A stretch of DNA of 13,003 nucleotides from Clostridia bacterium (GTDB lineage: Bacteria > Bacillota_A > Clostridia > Christensenellales > UBA1750): positions 1-13,003 of the forward strand of contig JAFPSR010000041.1 in the NCBI GenBank assembly GCA_017413675.1. The letters run 5' to 3'. The position numbers were made by a program, and so were the translations under genes. Each line of letters opens with the position of its first letter. Positions within the stretch are counted from its first letter, which is position 1. The notes beneath the pieces were generated by a model. The model saw only the letters and a list, made by a program, of their open reading frames with translations, ran no database searches and was not told where the DNA came from. Below, piece after piece: positions 8,610 through 13,003 of this stretch.

Positions 8610-8613
8610 AAAA

Positions 8614-8650
8614 CATGCGGTTGCCGGAATTCGGCAGCCGCGTGATTTTT
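8614..8650 (+). terminator. Rho-independent terminator after ftsH
   Basis: A stem of up to 13 bp (8614-8626 with 8632-8644, including G-U pairs), a GAATT loop, then A and TTTTT at 8646-8650. It sits 4 bases after the ftsH stop codon. Confidence 0.88.
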
Positions 8651-8679
8651 CAAACTATTAGGAAAAAGGAGAAACGCCC

Positions 8680-9516
8680 ATGATCGACCTGCACGTGCAT
8701 TCCACGGCCTCCGACGGGACCTGTACTCCTTCCGAACTGGTTCGTCTGGCCAAAGAACAGAATCTGAAAGCGCTTTCCATTTGTGACCATGATACGGTCG
8801 GAGGAGTTGAGGAAGAACTCCGGGCAGGGGAAGCAGAAAAACTAACTGTAATCCCTGGAGTCGAAATTTCCTGTGGGGACTGGGTGGATATTCACCTGTT
8901 GGGGTATTTTGTCGACCATAATTCCCCGGATCTTCTCCGTATCCTGGATTTCCTGTCCCGCTCCCGTGACGGCCGGATGTACAAGATCCTTGAAAACCTG
9001 GAAAAATACGGGATCCACGTTACCCCCGAAGAGACACTCCGTTATGTGGGGGAAGACGGGGTTACCGGCCGGCCGCACATTGCCAGGGCAATGGTGGAGA
9101 AGGGATATGTGCCGGATATTCCGACGGCATTTCGGAAATATATCGGACTGCATGGATGCTGCTATGCGGAGAGGGAAAAACTGAGCATTACACAGGCGAT
9201 CCAAACCATCCATAAGGCGGGAGGAATCGCGGTTCTGGCCCATGGCGGACTGCTCCGTCTCTCAGACGAGGATTTAAACCGTCTTCTGGATCAGATGCAG
9301 AGGGATGGGCTGGACGGATTGGAATGTTACCATTCATCCCATACCCTGAAGATGCAGAAACAGATGCGGATGCAGGCGCAGAAACGAGGGCTGCTGGTTA
9401 CGGGTGGAAGTGATTTCCACGGGGCCTCGAAACCACAGGTACAACTGCATTCGGGACTGGAAAACTGGGAGGATGAAGAATCCTGTCTGGAAAAGTTCCT
9501 GGAAGCAGGAAAGTAA
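8680..9516 (+). CDS. PHP-domain phosphoesterase (RNase AM / nucleoside bisphosphatase type)
   Basis: A 278-residue single-domain PHP metal-dependent phosphoesterase. Metal-binding residues of the fold are visible: His5 and His7 (DLHVHS), Asp12, His37 in CDHDT, Glu62 (PGVEIS), His72, His188 (LAHGG), and Asp245 with His247 (GGSDFHG). The closest characterised group is E. coli RNase AM (YciV/TrpH) and nucleoside 3',5'-bisphosphate phosphatases, which trim 5' RNA ends or remove phosphate from pAp. Overall length and layout match that group better than PHP histidinol phosphatases or polymerase PHP domains, but the exact substrate is inferred. It lacks a signal peptide, so it is probably cytoplasmic. 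Ribosome site AAAAAGGAG at 8663-8671, 8 bases before ATG 8680. No convincing promoter is seen in the 29 bases after the ftsH terminator, so it may depend on read-through or on a promoter inside ftsH. Confidence 0.9.
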   Translation: MIDLHVHSTASDGTCTPSELVRLAKEQNLKALSICDHDTVGGVEEELRAGEAEKLTVIPGVEISCGDWVDIHLLGYFVDHNSPDLLRILDFLSRSRDGRMYKILENLEKYGIHVTPEETLRYVGEDGVTGRPHIARAMVEKGYVPDIPTAFRKYIGLHGCCYAEREKLSITQAIQTIHKAGGIAVLAHGGLLRLSDEDLNRLLDQMQRDGLDGLECYHSSHTLKMQKQMRMQAQKRGLLVTGGSDFHGASKPQVQLHSGLENWEDEESCLEKFLEAGK

Positions 9517-9527
9517 AGGAAAAAAAG

Positions 9528-9566
9528 AAGGAAGACGGACTGTCGTGCAGTATCCGTCTTCCTTTT
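9528..9566 (+). terminator. Bidirectional terminator between the PHP gene and popT
   Basis: A perfect 12-bp stem (9528-9539 with 9553-9564) with an inner CTG/CAG extension. Read on the plus strand it is followed by TTTTC; read on the minus strand it is followed by a T-rich run (the A stretch at 9521-9526). It lies between the converging stop codons at 9516 and 9610, so it can end both transcripts. Confidence 0.88.
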
Positions 9567-9609
9567 CTTGTATTGGAGATACAGCCCGGGGAATGCCGAC
9601 CTGATCTGA

Positions 9610-10410
9610 TCAGGAGCGGTTCATAAAGAATGTAATCAGGAAACCGACGGCGATGAGTACATAGGGCCAAACACTCAGGAAAGTCGCCAGGGGCGGGAGA
9701 ATGACGAAAACGGACCCCAGGACAAAACCGATGACGGCTGCATAGCTTTGCTGATGAAAACGGGAAAACAGCGATTTGATGGCTTTGGCGCAGAGATAGA
9801 TACCGAGCACGGCGCCGACGGCATAGAAGAGCAGCAGCAGGACATCGAAAGACGACAGTGCGTTGATGATCGGGGTATATCCGCCGATCAGGACCATGAC
9901 AAAGGAACCGGAGATCCCGGGAATCAGCATGCAGGCAGAGGAAACCAGACCAAAGACCAGCATGAGCAGTGTCATGACCCACCGGGGGGTGCTGGTGAAA
10001 TCCAACCCGCCGATGTTCCGGGACAGCGTCATCCAGATCATGACGCCAAGGGTGATGAGGAAAGCCAGCACGGAGGAGAATTTCGGTTTTTTGAAATCTC
10101 CGGTTTTTACGAGGAGCGGCAGGGAACCTGCCATTACGCCGATAAAAAAGCAGTTTACCAGGGCATTGTAGTTTTCCAGCAGGTATTTCATTACCCGTGA
10201 GAAAGCAAAAACGGCGACCAGCAGACCGGCCAGGAGGAACAGCAGGAATTTCCACTCCTCCTTGATTTTTTTCCGGAATCCGGCAATCAGCCCGATCAGA
10301 CGGTCATAGATGCCGAATACGACGGCCATTGTGCCGCCGCTCACGCCGGGAATGATATTGGAAATACCGAGAACCATGCCGGCGACAACCCATTTGATTT
10401 TTTCTAACAT
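9610..10410 (-). CDS. popT: PopT, DUF368 undecaprenyl-phosphate translocase
   Basis: A polytopic membrane protein of 266 residues from the DUF368 family. Members were recently shown to move undecaprenyl phosphate (C55-P) back to the inner leaflet, recycling the lipid carrier for peptidoglycan and teichoic acid synthesis; DedA proteins (UptA) do the same job. The defining repeated motif is present twice: NIIPGVSGGTM around residues 18-28 and LIPGISGSF around 162-170, which fits an inverted-repeat transporter fold with paired re-entrant segments. Most of the rest is hydrophobic helices, and a basic stretch (FRKKIKEEW) marks a cytoplasmic loop. The start is ATG at 10410-10408, with AGGAG (complement of 10418-10422) 7 bases upstream. 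It is transcribed away from mntP. The family is certain; the function is by family knowledge. Confidence 0.92.
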   Translation of the reverse strand: MLEKIKWVVAGMVLGISNIIPGVSGGTMAVVFGIYDRLIGLIAGFRKKIKEEWKFLLFLLAGLLVAVFAFSRVMKYLLENYNALVNCFFIGVMAGSLPLLVKTGDFKKPKFSSVLAFLITLGVMIWMTLSRNIGGLDFTSTPRWVMTLLMLVFGLVSSACMLIPGISGSFVMVLIGGYTPIINALSSFDVLLLLFYAVGAVLGIYLCAKAIKSLFSRFHQQSYAAVIGFVLGSVFVILPPLATFLSVWPYVLIAVGFLITFFMNRS

Positions 10411-10445
10411 GATATTTCTCCTGTTCCGAATACAATATCACCCGT

Positions 10446-10474
10446 ATTATAACAGAGATGGAGGCCCAAAGAAA
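10446..10474 (-). promoter_or_regulatory. Probable popT promoter (minus strand)
   Basis: On the minus strand a perfect TATAAT (complement of 10446-10451) lies 35 bases upstream of the popT ATG. At 17-bp spacing the -35 would be TTTCTT (complement of 10469-10474), which is weak. The inverted repeat GCCCA-N8-TGGGC (10464-10481) covers this -35. Confidence 0.55.
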
Positions 10475-10489
10475 GATGGGCTGGCTGAC

Positions 10490-10519
10490 TTGACAGGAAG
10501 GGGGAAAAAAGGGCATAAT
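10490..10519 (+). promoter_or_regulatory. mntP promoter
   Basis: A perfect TTGACA at 10490-10495, an 18-bp spacer, and CATAAT at 10514-10519. The start point should be near 10526, leaving a 50-base leader. That leader is too short for the yybP-ykoY manganese riboswitch that controls mntP in some bacteria, and I see no match to it. Confidence 0.82.
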
Positions 10520-10575
10520 GCGAGGAGCAGCTAAAAACCGAACCGTTCTCGGGAACTAACAATGGAGTCATCATT

Positions 10576-11148
10576 ATGAGCATCTGGGGCGCAATTCTAC
10601 TGGCAATCGGGTTAAGCATGGACGCTTTTGCGGTATCCATCTGCAAGGGACTGTCCGTATCCCGTCTGCAGTTCAAACATGTGCTTCTGTGCGGCGTCTG
10701 GTTTGGTGTGTTCCAGGCATTAATGCCAACGATCGGGTATTTCCTCGGCGCCAGGTTTTCCCACTATCTGGAGGCGTATGACCATTGGGTCGCCTTTGTC
10801 CTGCTGGCCCTGATCGGCTGTAATATGATCCGGGAAGCGGTAAGCGGGAAAGAGGAAGAGGTAAATGCTTCTTTTGGTATCAAGGCAATGCTGGCGCTGG
10901 CTGTGGCTACATCCATAGATGCGCTGGCAGCCGGGGTCACATTTGCTTTTCTGGAAGCCCCGGTCTTCCTGTATACGATCCTGATCGGCTGCATTACCTG
11001 TGTGATCAGTATGGCCGGTGTAAAGATCGGGAACAAATTCGGAGAACGGTACAAAAACAAAGCGGAGATTGCAGGGGGTGTTATCCTGATCCTTCTGGGG
11101 TTGAAGATTCTCCTGGAGCATCTGGGAATTATTACCTCATTCCTGTAA
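10576..11148 (+). CDS. mntP: Manganese efflux pump MntP
   Basis: A 190-residue inner-membrane protein of the MntP (DUF204) family, which exports Mn2+ and protects against manganese excess. It should have six membrane helices arranged as two repeats of three. The paired signature is visible: GLSMDAFAVSICKG with Asp16 in the first helix, and ATSIDALAAG with Asp115 in the matching helix of the second half. These acidic residues are needed for transport in E. coli MntP. The central loop is hydrophilic (SGKEEEVNAS). ATG 10576 is preceded by GGAG at 10564-10567, 8 bases away. It is a single-gene unit, divergent from popT and closed by a strong terminator. No manganese-sensing element is evident; an MntR-type operator cannot be excluded. 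Confidence 0.95.
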   Translation: MSIWGAILLAIGLSMDAFAVSICKGLSVSRLQFKHVLLCGVWFGVFQALMPTIGYFLGARFSHYLEAYDHWVAFVLLALIGCNMIREAVSGKEEEVNASFGIKAMLALAVATSIDALAAGVTFAFLEAPVFLYTILIGCITCVISMAGVKIGNKFGERYKNKAEIAGGVILILLGLKILLEHLGIITSFL

Positions 11149-11166
11149 TGTCCTGAATACATAAGT

Positions 11167-11200
11167 ATCCCGCAGAACCGGAGTGTTCTGCGGGATTTTT
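11167..11200 (+). terminator. Rho-independent terminator after mntP
   Basis: A perfect 12-bp stem (11167-11178 with 11185-11196), a CGGAGT loop, then TTTTT at 11196-11200. It lies between the converging ends of mntP and ddh. The minus-strand side lacks a good T run, so it serves mainly mntP. Confidence 0.93.
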
Positions 11201-11219
11201 GCGGATATTGCAGGGAAAA

Positions 11220-12206
11220 TTACAGGAAACTGCGTACGCCTTCTGCATCCAGGGGACTGAGGTAGGCGGGAGCAACATCCATAACGGTGATACAGCCTGT
11301 TTTGCCTTCTTTAGCCAAACGGCAGACAGCACGGGCATAGGCGACCAGAACCGCGGAAGTGAATTCCGGGTTGGAATCCAGTTTCAGCGCATATTCGATA
11401 ATCTGGGTATGCTGGTTGTTCTCACCGCTCTTACCGGAGCGGAACACGAATCCGCCGTGCGGGAGCTGGGAATGATCCCGGTCCAGTTCTTCCTGGGAAA
11501 TGAAATGGACGGTAGTATCGTATTCATCGAAGTACAGTGGCATTTCCTTGATTTCTTTTTCAATCCGAGCCAGATCTGCACCTTCTTTGGCTACGACATA
11601 GCAAAGGCGGGTATGCTTCTGACGGGTGGTCAGCTGCGGCATTTTTCCGGCACGGACAGCAGCGACGGCTTCTTCCACGGGGACCGTGTACTGCTTGGCA
11701 TCCTGTACACCCTCAATCCGGCGGATTGCGTCGGAGTGGCCCTGGCTGACACCTTTGCCCCAGAAGGTATAGGTTTCGCCTTCCGGCAGAATGCAGGAAG
11801 CGTACAGGCGGTTCAGGGAGAAAAGACCTGGATCCCATCCGCAGGATATCAGATTGAGGTGGTTGTTCGCTTTGGCAATGGCATCGACTTTCTGGAACTG
11901 CTCCGGGATCTTGGCGTGGGTATCGAAGGAGTCTACCGTGTTGAAGTACTGTGCCATGTCGGGGGTTTGTTTCGGCAGATCCGTGGCACTGCCTCCGCAA
12001 AGGATCATGACATCGATCTGATCCTTCATTTTCGGCGCGTCTTCCATTTTATATACAGGAACATTCGGAGTGTTGATCTTGACACTGCCCGGGTCTCTGC
12101 GGGTAAATACTGCGACCAGCTCCGTATCAGGATTCTGGCGGATGGCATATTCAATACCTTTTCCCAGGTTGCCGTAGCCGGCAATTGCAATACGAATTTG
12201 ATTCAT
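11220..12206 (-). CDS. ddh: meso-Diaminopimelate D-dehydrogenase
   Basis: This enzyme makes meso-diaminopimelate in one step from tetrahydrodipicolinate, ammonia and NADPH, bypassing the succinylase, acetylase or aminotransferase branches of lysine and peptidoglycan synthesis. The 328 residues match the family length (about 320-330). The N-terminal Rossmann fold opens with IAIAGYGNLGKG (residues 6-17), the dinucleotide loop. Family stretches follow: CGGSATDLPKQTP, FNTVDSFDTH, SCGWDPGLFSLNRL and WGKGVSQGHSDAIRRIEGV, which line the substrate site. The frame is open further upstream to 12383, but those codons resemble no protein. ATG 12206 begins exactly at the conserved start and has AAGGAAG (complement of 12214-12220) 7 bases before it. 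It is a single-gene unit with its own promoter, apart from other lysine genes. It implies meso-DAP in the cell wall. Confidence 0.96.
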   Translation of the reverse strand: MNQIRIAIAGYGNLGKGIEYAIRQNPDTELVAVFTRRDPGSVKINTPNVPVYKMEDAPKMKDQIDVMILCGGSATDLPKQTPDMAQYFNTVDSFDTHAKIPEQFQKVDAIAKANNHLNLISCGWDPGLFSLNRLYASCILPEGETYTFWGKGVSQGHSDAIRRIEGVQDAKQYTVPVEEAVAAVRAGKMPQLTTRQKHTRLCYVVAKEGADLARIEKEIKEMPLYFDEYDTTVHFISQEELDRDHSQLPHGGFVFRSGKSGENNQHTQIIEYALKLDSNPEFTSAVLVAYARAVCRLAKEGKTGCITVMDVAPAYLSPLDAEGVRSFL

Positions 12207-12213
12207 AAAGGGA

Positions 12214-12220
12214 CTTCCTT
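12214..12220 (-). promoter_or_regulatory. Ribosome binding site that fixes the ddh start
   Basis: AAGGAAG on the minus strand, 7 bases before ATG 12206. The terminator of the upstream gene and the ddh promoter both lie inside the longer open frame, which confirms this start. Confidence 0.8.
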
Positions 12221-12238
12221 TCTGTTGAGACTGTACCC

Positions 12239-12282
12239 AGTATACAGCATTTTTGAATATATTTACATTTTGTTTGTGTAAA
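12239..12282 (-). promoter_or_regulatory. ddh promoter with an overlapping inverted repeat
   Basis: Minus-strand TATACT (complement of 12239-12244) with TGTAAA (complement of 12262-12267) as a modest -35 at 17-bp spacing. The inverted repeat TTTACA-N9-TGTAAA (12262-12282) covers that -35 and extends upstream in an AT-rich stretch, a position where a repressor or activator could act. Confidence 0.6.
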
Positions 12283-12311
12283 AAACAAGACAGCCGGCAA
12301 CGCCGGCTGTC
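12280..12311 (-). terminator. Rho-independent terminator of the SIMPL gene (minus strand)
   Basis: A perfect 10-bp GC-rich stem (12289-12298 with 12302-12311) and a 3-base loop. On the minus strand it is followed by TTGTTTTTT (complement of 12280-12288). It lies 10 bases after the stop of the SIMPL gene and insulates ddh. Confidence 0.9.
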
Positions 12312-12321
12312 CGGGAAAGAC

Positions 12322-12981
12322 TTATGATTCGATTGCCCAGATAAATACAGCAGATTCGGAAGAAACGATATCATCGGGAACAAAACCCTGGACAGCGCCG
12401 TACTTCCGCATACTTACAGCTTCTTCGGCAACATCGTACAGGGTCGGGGAATTCCATTCCGAATTCATGTTTCCGCTGCGGATCTGCAGAAGAGCACCCA
12501 GACGGACACCTGATGCACTGCAGAGGGCTTCTGCTTTCTTCCGGGCATCCTCCGCAGCCAGCGCCAGCAGCTGCGAGGACAGGACTTCGGTATCCTTGAC
12601 CGTGAAATGGACCTGCAGACCGGGTTCTCCGCTGCAGGCGGAGAGCGCCGACATGACTTTATCCAACTCCTCCATGGACAGGGGGAAGGAAAGCTGCAGT
12701 TCATGCGTGCAGCGAAAGCCCTGGAAGTATTCTTTATATTCTCCGGATTCGTCCATGCGGGAAGTATACTCGGGATGGACAGAATAGTGCAGGGTTTTTA
12801 GGACATCTTCCGAAAAACCGGACTGCACTACGGAATTCTGAATCTGGGAAAGCTTTTCTTCAGAATCCCGGATCATTTCCCCATAGACGGGATTCAGAGT
12901 ATTCAGGGTGATTCGAAACTCAATCCAGTCGGGACGGACAGAAATTTTCCCGTTTCCCTGGACAGTAATGGTTCTTTCCAT
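12322..12981 (-). CDS. SIMPL-domain (DUF541) protein of unknown function
   Basis: A 219-residue protein of the SIMPL/DUF541 family, whose members include E. coli YggE (linked to oxidative stress), Brucella BP26 and the mouse protein SIMPL. The family opening is clear: ITVQGNGKISVRPDWIEFRI at residues 5-24, then a helical stretch with repeated Glu/Gln, the -YSVHPEY- segment, and a second half with AAEDARKKAEALCSASGVRLG. Unlike YggE and BP26 it has no signal peptide or lipobox, because the conserved strand starts at residue 5; it is probably cytoplasmic. BP26 forms large ring-like oligomers, so this protein may oligomerise too, but that is inference. ATG 12981 has GGAGGT (complement of 12987-12992) about 5 bases upstream. 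The promoter lies beyond the window. Its exact role is not known. Confidence 0.88.
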   Translation of the reverse strand: MERTITVQGNGKISVRPDWIEFRITLNTLNPVYGEMIRDSEEKLSQIQNSVVQSGFSEDVLKTLHYSVHPEYTSRMDESGEYKEYFQGFRCTHELQLSFPLSMEELDKVMSALSACSGEPGLQVHFTVKDTEVLSSQLLALAAEDARKKAEALCSASGVRLGALLQIRSGNMNSEWNSPTLYDVAEEAVSMRKYGAVQGFVPDDIVSSESAVFIWAIES

Positions 12982-13003
12982 AAAGGTACCTCCACAAGAA
13001 AAA

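Noticed and set aside
9600..9614. Palindrome CCTGATC-T-GATCAGG over the popT stop codon
   Set aside because: It is a 7-bp repeat with a one-base centre, next to a much better terminator; nothing suggests a binding site at the end of a gene.
10520..10575. A manganese (yybP-ykoY) riboswitch in the mntP leader
   Set aside because: The leader is only about 50 bases and shows no multi-helix architecture or internal terminator.
11199..12281. A 360-codon plus-strand frame opposite ddh
   Set aside because: It is antisense to a fully conserved enzyme and starts within 2 bases of the mntP terminator; there is no family resemblance.
12207..12383. Upstream extension of the ddh frame to 12383
   Set aside because: The extra 59 codons cross the SIMPL-gene terminator and the ddh promoter and look non-coding. 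The conserved N-terminus and a good ribosome site place the start at 12206.
1..13003. Mobile elements, CRISPR repeats, tRNA or rRNA genes, defence genes
   Set aside because: I saw no transposase, integrase, regularly spaced repeats or cloverleaf sequences, and all genes belong to common chromosomal families.

Overview
The window looks like chromosomal housekeeping DNA from a member of the Bacillota, class Clostridia. The basis is the tilS-hpt-ftsH gene order, the purine-rich Shine-Dalgarno sites close to AGGAGG, the use of GTG and TTG starts, and a single-enzyme diaminopimelate dehydrogenase. Base composition is about half G+C and even throughout. I see no insertion sequences, phage genes, CRISPR arrays, rRNA or tRNA genes, or compositional islands. 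Genus cannot be fixed from the sequence alone.

Layout, left to right. (1) Positions 1-4175, plus strand: the 3' part of a MarR-family repressor, then two half-size ABC exporters, 9 bp apart and then overlapping by one base. They form one operon closed by a strong terminator at 4193-4221. The second exporter has a complete ATPase site. The first has Asp for the catalytic Glu and Gln for the H-loop His, so the pair should be a heterodimer. (2) Positions 4344-8650, plus strand: an extended -10 promoter, tilS (tRNA-Ile lysidine synthase), hpt (hypoxanthine phosphoribosyltransferase, overlapping tilS by 13 bases), a second promoter preceded by an inverted repeat, ftsH (membrane AAA+ zinc protease), and a terminator. 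(3) Positions 8680-9516, plus strand: a PHP-family phosphoesterase, followed by a hairpin that can terminate both strands. (4) Positions 9610-11200: a divergent pair, popT (DUF368, undecaprenyl-phosphate translocase) on the minus strand and mntP (manganese exporter) on the plus strand, with facing promoters in a 165-bp gap. (5) Positions 11220-12981, minus strand: ddh (meso-diaminopimelate dehydrogenase) and a SIMPL-domain protein of unknown role, each its own unit separated by a terminator and the ddh promoter.

The themes are drug or toxin export under a local sensor, translation fidelity, purine salvage and membrane quality control, and envelope supply (lipid-carrier recycling and meso-DAP synthesis). 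No intergenic gap exceeds 200 bases. I found no evidence of a new multi-gene system. The best leads are the asymmetric ABC pair with Gly-Pro-Arg-rich tails and the inverted repeats at the ftsH, popT and ddh promoters.
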